This document shows positions 1-9,796 of a DNA stretch of 16,251 nt, piece after piece; the first letter of the stretch is position 1; each line of letters begins with the position of its first letter. This DNA is from Dunaliella salina (lineage: Eukaryota; Chlorophyta; Chlorophyceae; Chlamydomonadales; Dunaliellaceae). The stretch is taken from positions 114,512 to 130,762 of the forward strand of contig MU069968.1 of NCBI GenBank assembly GCA_002284615.2. Direction: 5' to 3'. Position numbers and translations under genes: made by a program. The notes under the pieces were generated by a model. That model was not told the DNA's origin and did not search any database. It was given only the letters and a program-made list of their open reading frames with translations.

Positions 1-267
1 GTCTAGGTTATGGAAACAACAATCCAGCAAATCATTTCAGACTTCTAGGATAGTGAAAATGTATAGTTCAGGGATGTTCAAGCCGTCCGGCTCCCGGACA
101 TATAATAAAGGATTTGTCCTGCGCCGGAGGCACAGGCCAAATCCCGTCCAGTCAAACTGAAAGTTTTTCTGGACTCCTTCCGGCTGGGCCGGAAAAAAAC
201 TATTAGGTGTCTCCGGCGAATTCTCAAATGTAAGCACAGGGCCAGCCAGGGTGGACTGCAGCCATGG

Positions 268-920
268 GTGAAAGACGAGGGAGAGGGAGAGGGCGGGGCA
301 AAGGCTCCACGCCCAGCCTTGCAGTGCCGCCCTCGCCAGGACAGATTCTGCTCACATCTTACTCAGGCAAGAACAGTGAAGGCAAATCCTAAAGGCCTGT
401 GCACCCTTTGCTGCGAGCATTTGAAGAGCAGGAGCAAATTTGCCGGGAGCCTTGATGGTGAAGGTGCAGTAAGTAGCGATAAGAACACCCTGGCAGAGCA
501 CCAGGAGAGTGAGTGGCACAAGCAAGCTATGGAGAAGGCGTATGCTTTTGCTGGTGTTGAAGGAAGCATTGGAGATGGCTTGCAGAAATGCATAGGAAGC
601 AACAAGCAGCTGTGTCGGGTATCCTTCCAACCATGTTGTTGGCTGCTCTATGGCTGATAAAAGAGGGTACTTGAGCACAGTTTGCTTCCTTGCAGCAGCT
701 AATTGGTCTTGTGGGCACAAATCAGGTCGCACACAAGTACAACCACCGCAGATACTTTTGGTCCTGCATGTATGCTTCCAGTGAAGTCCTTTTGTGCTCT
801 ACAATTGCTCAGGTAAATGCCAGTCCTCTTTTTGCGATGCTGTGTGATGGTGGGACTGACATTTGCACTTAAAGTCATACCATGGTGTACCTGAGGTTCC
901 TGGATGTGAGCACTGCTTTT
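268..920 (+). pseudogene. hAT-superfamily transposase remnant (zinc finger plus first catalytic block)
   Basis: The first part (268-657) carries a TTF/ZNF862-like zinc-finger pattern: LCTLCCEH, then a spacer, then TLAEHQESEWHKQA, a C-x2-C ... H-x5-H arrangement typical of the N-terminal DNA-binding finger of hAT transposases. The similarity then moves to another frame (from about 642), reading ALWLIKEGT, a TGA stop at 672-674, FASLQQLIGLVGTN, and SPLFAMLCDGGTDICT. The last of these matches the hAT block around the first catalytic Asp (family pattern roughly SPFFSLMxDxSTDxS). A TAA stop follows at 870-872, and the same frame continues as MVYLRFLDVSTAF, which fits the next family block. One frame change and two in-frame stops make it dead. 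The rest of the catalytic core and the C-terminal dimerisation domain are absent downstream. The frames are direct reading; the family is from known motif patterns. Some stops could in principle lie in introns, but I see no good splice sites. Confidence 0.75.
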
Positions 921-1736
921 ATCACCGTATTTTTGTGTAAAATTCAGTCCAAACAGTCCAAAAACAACTGCCAAACAGATTAAAATACTTGCAGTTCTCC
1001 TGAAGCTTGTTTATTCCTAAAAAAATAATAATTAAGATAAATGTTTAAAGGCACTTTTTATGGGTTGTCAGGGAATCAGGGGGAAAACAAATTAAGGCTG
1101 GGAGAGGCAAGGAAAATATAATCAAGTAATTTGGGTTTGCAGGGAAGTAAGGAGGAAAAATTACAAGATATATTTATGGGGTGGGGGTAAGGAGGAAAAA
1201 TTACAAGGTACATTTATGGGGGCAGAGGAGAAAAACGTGCAAGGTAATTTCAATGGGTTGACATGGAGGCAAGAAAAGTTCTGTAGTGAATTTGATGGGG
1301 AAGCATATCATGTTTTCGTTTGGGGAAGCATGTTATGGCTTCGTTTTGCAGCAAAAACAATCACCGTACACGTGATCTCGGCCAGGGGCGTCAGCCCCCG
1401 AGCGATTTTTTTGGGGGGGGAGACAAAATCCGGAATAGTTGTCAGAGTGGCTCCGGCTGGGCCCGAAACTTTTTAAAAGCCCTTCGGGGCTGAACTGGAA
1501 AAGTCACTGACCCCCCCCAAACTCCCCTGGTAAAGTTATTAGTTGCATGGTGCAGTTACAAGGAAAGTTCGTGGACTTAAAAGCCAGTTGTAAGTGCCCG
1601 GAAGGGCAGGTATGGATGAGCGTCTGGTTCTCAGTTCTTGGCTGGTAACTCTGCTGTAAGTCAATACATGTAACTTTCTGCGCACTGAGTTAGCAGATGA
1701 AAACTGATTTTAAATAAAACAAACCGGTATCCTAAT
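921..1736. other. No gene seen; flank of the hAT remnant
   Basis: No exon-like frame with splice sites was recognised. It holds a short 40-bp tandem repeat (listed separately), a small hairpin-forming stretch near 1382-1400 (GGGGC GTCA GCCCC), a run of G at about 1413-1420, and a copy of TCCGGCTGGGCCCGAAA (1452-1468) that nearly matches 179-195 in direct orientation. Confidence 0.5.
1148..1225. repeat. Two-copy 40-bp tandem repeat
   Basis: The motif TAAGGAGGAAAAATTACAAG begins at 1148 and again at 1188, followed in both copies by a TATTTATGGGG or CATTTATGGGG segment. A more decayed third copy (GAGGAGAAAAACGTGCAAGG) begins near 1225. No coding sense is apparent. Confidence 0.8.
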
Positions 1737-2408
1737 CAGGCTTGTACACCTATGGTTGACGGTTCGCTGTACGATTTTACGGGACGGCACCGTTTTACGG
1801 TTTAAACCGTCTTTTCCAAATTCTGGACCGTTTAAACGGTGTGACGGTTCAATGGTCGGTTCGGCCAAGACCAAAATGCCACGTCGAGAGCACCTGAACT
1901 CCTCTGGGTAAACAAAATAAGAACGAAGACCCAAAACTGCAGAACTGCAAGTCAAAACTTAAACTGCTTGAAATGTCTAACCCCCCCCCCCCCCGCCCCC
2001 CCCCCCCGGGGCCCCCCATCCATTGAGGACCCTCAATCCCTTGCTGCTGATGCTGATGCTGGAGGGCCCTGGTCAAAACCCCTGGGGCAGGCATGCTATA
2101 GCTAGCCCCCTCCAAGGCAAGCCTTGCTTGCTTCCTGGCCTTGCCTTGCAATTGCATCTTGCACTCGATATATATAAATTAAGGTAATGTAGGATTGAAA
2201 ATTTGCTTGCAGACACTGGATGACGGCCATGCAAGCAAAGCCATGCAAGCAGCGTGTGGCCCTGCAGAGCCAGACGGCGGAACTGACTGGTTGATTTGCC
2301 ACCGTTAGTTTCTTGAAAGCGTCTTTTACGAGTTGAACCGAACCGAACCGTGCATCAAACTGTTTAGACGGTCAGAATTCTGAGAGATGGCGTGGGTGTA
2401 CAAGCCTG
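1737..2408. mobile_element. Non-autonomous hAT-like DNA transposon (672 bp)
   Basis: The left end CAGGCTTGTACACC (1737-1750) is a perfect 14-bp inverted match to the right end GGTGTACAAGCCTG (2395-2408). The flanking 8 bases are ATCCTAAT (1729-1736) and ATCCTAAG (2409-2416), a 7/8 match, as expected for an 8-bp target-site duplication. CAG..CTG termini with 8-bp duplications are the hAT signature. Subterminal regions are rich in ACGGTT/AACCG motifs on both sides, including two perfect 14-bp palindromes, ACGGTTTAAACCGT (1797-1810) and ACCGTTTAAACGGT (1827-1840), and GAACCGAACCGAACCG at the right (2335-2350). Such repeated subterminal motifs are where hAT transposases usually bind. The interior has an interrupted C-tract (1981-2017) and no credible coding sequence, so it would depend on a transposase supplied elsewhere. 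The nearly intact duplication suggests a fairly recent insertion. Confidence 0.85.
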
Positions 2409-3430
2409 ATCCTAAGTGTCTGAGTAAATACATTTCCAGGGACACTGGTAGGATTTGGGGGGGGAGGGGCATATAATTTACGCTTGCCTTCCAGGGAAAA
2501 AGAATTTCCGCCCTCCTGGGACTTTCAACATGATTTTGAGTGTCAGGACCCTGAGCACAAACTCTGACGATTGCCACCCTTTCGATGTGTAGTACATGTA
2601 AGGAGGGGTCTATGTGCTTGAGAGTAAATTAAGAGCCATGCATGCACAAGCATGGGCAGCAGGGGCATGGGGCAAGGGCATAGGCTGCAAAAGCATGAGC
2701 AATAGAGGGGTGAGTTGAGGTCCTAACCTCCCGGAGATGCAGCCAACGTGCAGCCAAGGTGCTTGGGACCTCATTTGAAGAGAAGGAGCACCAGGTACGG
2801 TGAGGAAAATTGAGTGGGATGGATGGTGGGTCAAGGGCAAAAGGCCTAAAAGCCAGGCGCGCCTGTAATCATTGATCAATCTTCTCAGCTCCTGTTGCAT
2901 ACACCAAAATCCGTGGAACTCAGGAAAGGCCCAGGAGATGGAAGGCTGGAAAACGCACCTCACCCAAAATGAATAAAAGCGCTGCGAATAGTGCTTCTTA
3001 TGGGCATCTGAACCTCTTAATCTTGCAGTTACTCAGTTGGAGCCTGCTGTGGGGCAACTTACATGGCATAGATGCGTTTGGTGCAATTATGAAGCAAGCT
3101 CACAGCTTTTTGAGCGAATGCATCTCCATTTCCTTAATTGACGCAGGGAGAATTTCCTGTGCCTACGTAGTTTTCCTTCTCTTTTCTTTCTTTCCAAGGG
3201 CACAGCCACTTTGATCCACTCATCCTACACGGTTTTCCTTTTACACCAACGAGGCCACCATTTTTTCCAGTGCACTACACTTGGCGCTTCAATCCAGAAC
3301 AGATTCATGATATTGCTTCACTTTGTGGCCACCATCACCGTCATGCACTACATCCAGGGCAATCTATGATGAACCGATGCAGGGCAAGGATATCTTGTTC
3401 AAACTGAGGCGCTTGAATAATACAGATGTG
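2409..3430. other. No gene recognised; probable 3' flank of RHL1
   Basis: A thousand bases without a supportable exon on either strand. A pyrimidine-rich acceptor-like site (TTTCTTTCTTTCCAAG, ending near 3199) is followed on the plus strand by an open stretch with TWRFNPEQIHDIA. There is no partner donor or recognisable family, so I do not call a gene. If RHL1 has further C-terminal exons, they would have to lie here or beyond the window start. Confidence 0.4.
3241..3245 (-). terminator. Candidate TGTAA polyadenylation signal
   Basis: On the minus strand this reads TGTAA, the usual chlorophyte poly(A) signal, about 190 bases past the possible RHL1 stop at 3431-3433. The motif is short and occurs often by chance; position is the only support. 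Confidence 0.25.
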
Positions 3431-3576
3431 TCAGTGCTTAACAAACCTTGCAGCTGGCTTTGGTCGCTTTGGTTGCCCATCTTCACTGCCATCAAAAGGG
3501 CTTCCATCCTCCTCACTCCCATGTGTGCCCTCCTCCTCCTCCTCCTCATCATCATTCTCTTCATCTGATGAGGCAT
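3431..3576 (-). CDS. RHL1: RHL1, acidic C-terminal exon (possibly terminal)
   Basis: Read on the minus strand, the exon follows a good acceptor (CCCTGCTTGCAG, site at 3577). It encodes DASSDEENDDEEEEEE, then a Gly/Ser/Glu stretch, then QPKRPKPAA, that is, an acidic run followed by a basic, nuclear-localisation-like patch. The first codon (GAT) is completed by the final G of the exon at 5403, so the phases fit exactly. Two ends are possible. Splicing at AAG|GTTTGT ends the exon at 3447. Reading on gives four more residues (FVKH) and a TGA at 3431-3433, ending the protein. Acidic/basic C-terminal regions with SSDE clusters are usual in RHL1 proteins and are thought to contact DNA or partners in the nuclear topoisomerase VI complex. 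Family assignment rests mainly on the upstream exons. Confidence 0.7.
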
Positions 3577-3851
3577 CTGCAAGCAGGGATGGGCCATATG
3601 TGGGTTTGAGGGGGGCTGTGTGTGTTTTAGCGCGCAATACACACACATGTCACATACGAACGCGCAACATGTTATTGGCATTTTTGGCACTTTAGGCATT
3701 TGCATTTGAAGCATGCGCGTTTATGAACGTCTTTCTTTTTTTCCAAAATGTTAAAATTAGCATATTCACGCATGACCCATCCCTGTCTTTATATAGGCAA
3801 TACGCAGCATGTAGCAATGTGTTCGCTCAAGCATGCACTTTTGATATGAGG

Positions 3852-4090
3852 AAGTAGGCAGTGCATGGCATGTAGCAAGCATGTGCAAGTAGGCAGTGCA
3901 AGGCATGTAGCAAGCATGTGCAAGTAGGCATTACGCGGCATGTAGCAAGCATGTGCAAGTAGGCATTACGCGGCACGTAGCATTGTTTCCTGAAGCATGC
4001 ACATTGTTATGAGTAAGTAGGCATTGCGCGGCATGTAGCAAGCATGTGCAAGTAGGCAGTGCAAGGCATGTGGCATTGTGCGCTTGCCCA
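3852..4090. repeat. 35-bp minisatellite
   Basis: The phrase AAGTAGGCA starts at 3852, 3887, 3922 and 3957 (exact 35-bp period), and again at 4015 and 4050 after a 58-base variant unit. The unit runs AAGTAGGCA, a variable GTGCATGGCA- or TTACGCGGCA-like segment, then TGTAGCAAGCATGTGC. It lies in the intron between the last two recognised RHL1 exons. Vague resemblance to the acceptor of the exon at 3576 (AGGCATCTGCAAGCA) is noted but not enough to call it an exon copy. Confidence 0.9.
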
Positions 4091-5402
4091 AAGCATGCAC
4101 CTTGTGATGATTGAGATTGCCCAGAGACTTGCTTGTTTTGTGCCAGGCATCATTCCTCCCCTACAAAGCACGTATCTATGCGTCAAAATATGTGACAATC
4201 CAAAAAAGATGTCACCTCCAATGTGGCAAGTTGTCACTATGCTCAAGAGGTCACCGTGCCAAGAAGAGGATGGTGTTTGGCTTGAGTCCATTTACGGATA
4301 AGAGTTGGAGGTGCAAGGCACATTTGGCACAGAAAATGGCTTCTCTTTTGACACCGTTATCTTTCCGACTTTGCATGCTGCACACCTGCAACGGATGAGC
4401 ACAAGAGCATGCCATCAGCACAACAAACTGCATCCCTTTTAAAATCCAAATTTCCATGCTGTTCACCTGGTTTGTACCAAAACTTAAAAGTGCTCGGCTC
4501 AAACTTTTTCAAGCTGTTAGCGAACTAATTGCCAGTTCAAAGAAGTTTATGTCCTGTGTCGAAATTTACCTTTAAGCTGTTCTGTGTACACCATACAGTG
4601 CAACAAGTGCTGGACACGGTGTCTTTGGTTTACGCAAGTAAAATCTCTGCGGCTGCAAGTAGCCAGCTTCTTTGGTGAAGACCTCTAATTTAGCAGAGGG
4701 GGTCAACCAAGACCTAAAAGCAGGTGTTCTTTGCGTGCTCCCCATGACTCTGGCATCTTTGAAACGTGGGTTCCCCTGGTTGTTTCCCTAGCATTAGAAT
4801 GTCAAGAGTTCAAGTTACAGGGCATGTGGCTAATTAGCCATGGCGTGAACCCTACTTTTTGACCACCCAACCTCCACTCCGGACCACAGACCGCACCAAA
4901 TTGGGTGATTTCTAGTGATTTGGAGTCCTCGTGCCAAAAGGAGATGATTGCAAAGGAAAATGGAGTGAAGAGACCTAGTAATTGGTCAGATACAGGATTT
5001 CTGCCATTTTTTGGGGTAAAAATCCGGCACAAGGGGTGCCTAAAAGGTCGATTTTGGACTTTTCTTCCCACTTCTTAAATGCTGGATGCTTACACGCTGT
5101 ACATGTCTTACAAAAACAAAATTTTGGGAGCGGAAATTGGCCCCAAGGTGGAGTTGTAGGCCATTTTGGGGTGATCTGAGGCCAGGAGAGTGATTTGGGG
5201 TCCTCCGATTCGTCATTTTTTTGGCAATTGCAACATATTTCATGAAAAATCATGGTTGGCATGGTTGTATTCGAAAAAGAAAAACAACAAGGAAGAGCAT
5301 GTTTGGCAAATAGGCCAGTTGACCCCCTCTGCTTATTTGGTACTTTACAGGTGTAGACTAAAAGCCTAACATGTCGGAGACTGGTGCTCAGCTGCAACCA
5401 AC
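4091..5402. other. RHL1 intron, no further feature recognised
   Basis: Intron between the exons at 5403-5572 and 3447-3576 (minus strand). Long open frames here are run-throughs of the exon at 5403 or chance frames; none has paired splice sites or family motifs. Confidence 0.5.
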
Positions 5403-5572
5403 CTTTGAATGTGCGCTTGGGTGCAGCTGCACGCTTGCGTGGGGTTGGCTGCTTGGGCTGTTTTGCCTCCAAATCAAAGCTGCCTCGGCCCCCTTGCCTG
5501 CTTCTGCCTTGTTCCTTGGCTTCATCGGGGTCCTCCGTCGACAAGATCTCAATGGGGTCGTGCTGCAGAGGC
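5403..5572 (-). CDS. RHL1: RHL1, exon with acidic-then-basic segment
   Basis: On the minus strand the exon encodes DPIEILSTEDPDEAKEQ, a Gly/Arg/Ser linker, and QPTPRKRAAAPKRTFK, ending at CAAAG|GTTGGT (donor at 5402). It ends one base into a codon, and that G plus AT from the next exon gives Asp, so the downstream junction is in phase. Two acceptors are possible: CTGCAG|CAC (exon from 5562, codon boundary) or CAAAAG|GCC (exon from 5572, one base to complete a codon). Only the second fits the upstream exon, which ends two bases into a codon when spliced at its first GT. Basic patches before SSDE clusters resemble the RHL1 C-terminal half. Everything up to the EQ of DEAKEQ is duplicated upstream in decayed copies; the remaining exon 3' half and donor occur only once. 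Confidence 0.8.
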
Positions 5573-6205
5573 CTTTTGAGGCGCACACAAATATACATGA
5601 AGAATTAAAAAAATTGACACACAGTAGGCTGACTTGTTCCTTGGCTTCATGAGGGTCCTCTGTTGACGAGATCTTGATGGAATTGTGCTGCAGAGGCCTT
5701 TGAGCCACGGATAGATGTGAAGAATTGAGCAAGTGGTACATAGTATACAGACTTGTTCCTCAGCTTCTTGGGGGTCCTCTGTTTACGAGATCTTGATGGA
5801 ATTGTGCTGCAGAGGACTTTCAAGGCACACACAAACACACATGTAGGATTGAACAATTGACGCATGTTACTTTTTAAGCTTGCTTGTTCCTTTGCTCCAT
5901 CGGGGTTCTCTGTTGATCAGATCTTGATGGGGTCGTGCTGCCAATGCAGATCCAATGAGGCACAAGCAAACATACACAAAGAGTTGAAAATTTGGGCATG
6001 GTACACAGACTTGCTCCTCTGCCCCCTTCAGGGTCCATTGTTGGCAAGATCTTAGCGGGTGCTATCGTGCTGCAGAGGCCTTTTAAAGCAAAGGTCCTCT
6101 GTTGGCAAGATCTTAGCGGGTGCTATCGTGCTGAAGAGGCCTTTTAAGGGTCCACTGTTGGCAAGATCTTAGCGGGTGCGATCATGCTGTAGAGGCCTTT
6201 TAAGG
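5573..6205 (-). repeat. Ladder of decayed copies of the 5403-5572 exon start
   Basis: Six further copies of [spacer + CTGCAG acceptor + exon 5' part] lie upstream of the intact exon on the minus strand. Acceptor-equivalent sites fall near 5687, 5806, 5937, 6069, 6130 and 6185, so the spacing is about 125, 119, 131, 132, 61 and 55. Copy 2 reads HNSIKISSTEDPHEAKEQ, copy 3 has a stop after KIS, copy 4 has a stop and a changed acceptor, and copies 5-7 are shorter and out of frame. All copies lose similarity just after the AAGGAACAAG segment, so none has the exon's 3' half or its donor. Confidence 0.85.
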
Positions 6206-6614
6206 CACACATGCACATAAATACACAAGCAAAATCGACAACCAGGCACCATACAAGTGCAAACACCACACAAGCATGCCTGCCCTTCGGTGCTCAGCGT
6301 ATTCATGGAGGCAAACCCCATGGAGGCACCCCCCAAATTGTCCCTCTCAGCCCTAGGAATACAAGCAGTCTAGATAAATGTGCAAAGACAAAATCCTGGA
6401 GGCAAGCGTGAGTGCGCAGCCCAAATCATAAAGGTGAACATGCACAAGTTGGAGACTGACATAAGAATGACCACCCAAGAGCAGCAAAAAAAAGTCTTAA
6501 AATATTAAGGATCAGTATGGAACTTTGCACTTTGCATGAATCTCGATACTCGGGCAGCATGTGCCAGCCAACAAACATAGAAATCCACCAGATCTCTATC
6601 CAACAAACGTACAT

Positions 6615-6615
<1 letters not shown>
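6206..6615. other. RHL1 intron spacer
   Basis: Unique-looking sequence between the exon ladder and the (CA)n tract; no exon or other feature recognised. Confidence 0.5.
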
Positions 6616-6984
<369 letters not shown>

Positions 6985-7985
6985 CTGCAAGAAAGAAGCT
7001 GTAACATTAGGATCAACCCCATCCTGTGTGGCCACGACCTGGTAGGACTTTTGGACGGCTCGCTGTGGGCGCTAAGCACTCTGCAAATCAGAGAAAAAAG
7101 TCGCCATTAGAACCATGCCCATCCTGTGAGGCCAAGCCTTGATTGGACTTTCAAGCTGTGGCTCGCCGTGGGTGCAAAGCACTCTGCAAGTCAGAGCACA
7201 GAACTCTTGAAAAAAAAAGGGGCCATTAGAATCACCCTTATCCTGTGAAGCCAAGCCTGGGAAGGACTTTTGGCTGCTGCTCGCCGTGGGCGCATAAGCA
7301 CACTGGGATCCAAAGCAAGAAGGTGCTATCAGGATCACTCCCATCCTGTGAGACCAAGCCTTGGTAGGACTTTTGGGCTGGGGTTTGCAGCAGGCGCTAA
7401 GCACCCAGCGATTCAGCGAATGCAGATCTCATAGGAAGAAAGAAGGTGCTGCTACAATCACCACCACCCTGTGAAACCAAGCCTTGTCAGGACTTTTTGG
7501 CAGTGGCTCGCTGTGGGTGCAAGCACTCTGCAAATCAGAGTGCAGGTGCTATCTCTTTAAAAAGACAGTGCCGTTATAATCACCCCCTCCTGGGAGGCCA
7601 TGGCCTGATTATTCGTGGGCTGCAGCTCGCTTGGAATGGCAAGCATCTGAAACGAGAAGATGCAAGAAGGACAAGTGCAAAATTGCATTTGCCTCCGGAG
7701 GCCACAGTCTGGTAGGGCTCCTTGGGCTGCTTTGGGGTTGCGACTTGCTGGGGGCGGGAAGCCCTCTGGTATGGGATGGATCTAAGGGGCGAGAAAAGCC
7801 TTCTTAGTCCTCGGAGACTCAGCCCTGATATAAAGACTTGGTGGATGCAGCTCACTGGGGGCCGGAGGCACTCTGCATTGGAACAGAAGAAATGGATGTG
7901 ATCAACCACATTTGCTGAGGCCTGGCTTTGGCAGGACTCTTGGGCAGCAGCATGGGGTTGAGCAGCACGCTTTTTTAAAACAAAG
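6985..7985 (-). repeat. Ladder of about nine decayed copies of the 6830-6984 exon start
   Basis: Copies of [spacer + acceptor + SALRPRRAAAQKSYQGLA-equivalent] have acceptor-equivalent positions near 7080, 7183, 7304, 7404, 7527, 7646, 7765, 7872 and 7970 (spacing about 96-123). Recognition marks on the plus strand are CCAAGCCTTGGTAGGACTTT, GGCTCGCCGTGGGCGC and AAGCACTCTGCA. The acceptor TTGCAG|AGTGC survives in copies 2, 3 and 6. Copy 2 has a TAG at its third codon, and copy 3 a TGA after ATA. Similarity falls with distance from the intact exon, so the most distant copies (7646 onwards) are hard to see. No copy has the acidic tail or donor. Confidence 0.85.
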
Positions 7986-8651
7986 AGGGCCATGGTCTGG
8001 ATGTGCGGCCATGTGGCCCAGGTGTTGGCCATGCTGTGCACCCATCAAAGCGTCAAGGCTGCGTCATGCACCTGAATCCAAGCACTCAAGGCAGCACTGC
8101 GCACCCGTGTTTCAATGCAGCATGCTATTTCAGGGCAGCATATGCACCCTGTCACGCTCTGGCTGACACCCAGATCTAGAAACCCAACCTTGCTCCCACC
8201 AAGTGCATCCTAGCAAACAACAGAGGTGACAACATCTTCCGCAACACTCCACCTCCTGATACTCCACCTTCCTTCAGGTAATGCGGCAACACCCACCGTG
8301 CGACAGATGGAGGTATCCGTCCCGACTGGAAAGCTTTCACAATCCTGCCAAGGGCAATGGGCCACCCATCCACCCTCAGTGGCTGACATAATTTCTGTTT
8401 TAGCGCGCAAGCTCAGCCTAGCAAAGCAATCAGCTGGAGCACAGCTTTGGGTGTGCGGGCGTGGCCTACCCAGGGGTGCAATTATCACTACACCACCCCA
8501 ACTTTAAATGTGGTATTATTTGTCAGTTGAAGAAAATGTGCAGAATCAAAATATCAGGATACCCAGGGACCCAGGTGGCTTACACAGTGTGTTACACATG
8601 CCCACGCACCCCAGGTTGCTCCTGGCTGGGTCCTTGCTGGGACATCACGAC
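7986..8651. other. RHL1 intron, no further feature recognised
   Basis: Sequence between the farthest visible exon copy and the exon at 8652. It is rich in GCATGC/CAAGCA words common throughout the window. Open frames on both strands lack splice-site pairs and family motifs. Confidence 0.45.
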
Positions 8652-8725
8652 CTGTTGGCTGCCCAGGCCCTGTTGTGAGGGCGGGTCTTGCTGACTACTT
8701 GCAACCTTGCCCGCCTTGCCACCAC
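8652..8725 (-). CDS. RHL1: RHL1, small Gly/Ser/Gln linker exon
   Basis: On the minus strand TTTAATTACAG is followed by GTGGTGGC... and the exon ends CAACAG|GTCGTG. It is 74 bp: two bases completing the Gly codon begun by the last G of the exon 9797-9932, then 24 codons, reading GGKAGKVASSQQDPPSQQ and GLGSQQ. The start phase (from 9797) and end phase (to 6984) both fit. In plant RHL1 a glycine-rich stretch follows the YDF segment at this same place. The acceptor is AG|GTGGTG, so a potential donor abuts the acceptor. Its 5' part recurs in four upstream copies. Confidence 0.75.
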
Positions 8726-9170
8726 CTGTAATTAAACATAAGCAAGGTCTCAATCACCGCCTGCAACCTTTCCTTTAAAATCTCAACAGGTTGGGTCTTG
8801 CTGACCACCTGTGGATTAACAAGAGGCAGGTTTCACTGACTATTTGCAGTTTGATTGCTCTGTTGAGATGGGCCTTGCAGTCCACCTGCAACCTTGCCCG
8901 CCTGGCCACCACCTGTGGATACACACAAGACAGGTCTCACCACAGCCTGCAACCTTGCCTTGTTGCGAGGGTGGGTCATGCTGGCTACATGCAACACTTC
9001 CTGCCTTGCCACCACCTGCATTTACGTATGAGGCAGTTCTCACTGATTGCCTGCAAGTTCACCTTTTGCACCTCAACAGGACGGGTCATGGTGATTACCT
9101 GCAACCTTGCCTGCCTTGCCACCACCTGTGGATGAACATAAGGCAAGTCTCACTGCTTGTCTGCAACCTC
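8726..9170 (-). repeat. Ladder of four decayed copies of the 8652-8725 exon start
   Basis: Acceptor-equivalent sites lie near 8808, 8912, 9015 and 9125 (spacing about 83-110). On the minus strand three copies read CAG|GTGGTGGC and the nearest reads CAG|GTGGTCAG. Copy 3 reads GGGQAGKVAGGLQGPSQQ and copy 4 GGGKAGSVACSQHDPPSQQ, both still open. Copy 2 is shortened and copy 5 has a stop after DPSC. None retains the CAACAG|GTCGTG donor end. The spacers share phrases such as AACCTTGCC and AGGCAAGTCTCACTG on the plus strand. Confidence 0.85.
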
Positions 9171-9198
9171 TCCATTCCAATGTTAACCTCTATATTCA

Positions 9199-9480
9199 AG
9201 TGACCAGTGCTTAGAACTGCAGGACCAGTACGTACTTAGATTTGCAGGGCCTGGGCTTGAGTAGAACAGCACATGGCATGGCCTGGCTTCCAACCCTTGC
9301 CTGCTGGTGCATGAGTGCAGTTGCCTGGCATGGCCATCGTTTGCTGGTGGAGGTAGGCAGGCATGGACTCGCGGTGAGTGCCCATAACATGCAGGGATCT
9401 CCCTCTTTAAATGACTAGTGCTTAGAATTGCTGGTCCCAGCGCAACAAGTGCCTGCAGGCACGGCCTGGCTCACAACCTT
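9199..9480. repeat. Two-copy direct repeat, 212-bp spacing
   Basis: AGTGACCAGTGCTTAGAACTGC from 9199 is repeated with changes as AATGACTAGTGCTTAGAATTGC from 9409-9411. Both are followed by GG(A/T)CCAG... and later a GGCCTGGCT(T/C)..CAACC(C)TTG phrase. It is intronic for RHL1; no coding content was seen. Confidence 0.65.
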
Positions 9481-9796
9481 GACCTTTACGGCACTTCAGC
9501 TATAACTGACTGCAGCCATGACACATAATTCCTATGTGCCCTTCTGACGTCTTGCAGCTGGCAATGCTGCCAGGGGGTGAGCATGAGTACAGCATTGCAG
9601 AAGAATCAGGCTTCATCCTTTAGGCGCATTAAAAAGCCAGCCAAGAACGCCATGCGGGGAACACATCAACCATGCATCATTTGCCCATGAGACCACGAGA
9701 CAACAATCCACACACAAAAGTGGTGAAAAATGGCGAGGGCAACTTTTAGGCAATGCATTGAACGCCTCAGGGTGAAAATGGCCTGGCAGGGCGCAC
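9481..9796. other. RHL1 intron, nothing further seen
   Basis: No repeat unit or exon-like frame with splice sites recognised; it directly follows the donor (minus strand) of the exon 9797-9932. Confidence 0.45.

Noticed and set aside
1383..1390. CAGGGGCG as a possible end of the hAT remnant
   Set aside because: It points the wrong way for the right end of the plus-strand transposase and has no partner; it is part of a short hairpin.
3200..3408. Plus-strand exon-like stretch after TTTCTTTCTTTCCAAG
   Set aside because: No partner donor, no family resemblance and no neighbouring exon on that strand.
6985..8000. Regular repeats considered as a CRISPR-like array
   Set aside because: Units are degenerate, about 100-125 bp without distinct spacers, and are copies of the neighbouring exon start; the genome is eukaryotic.
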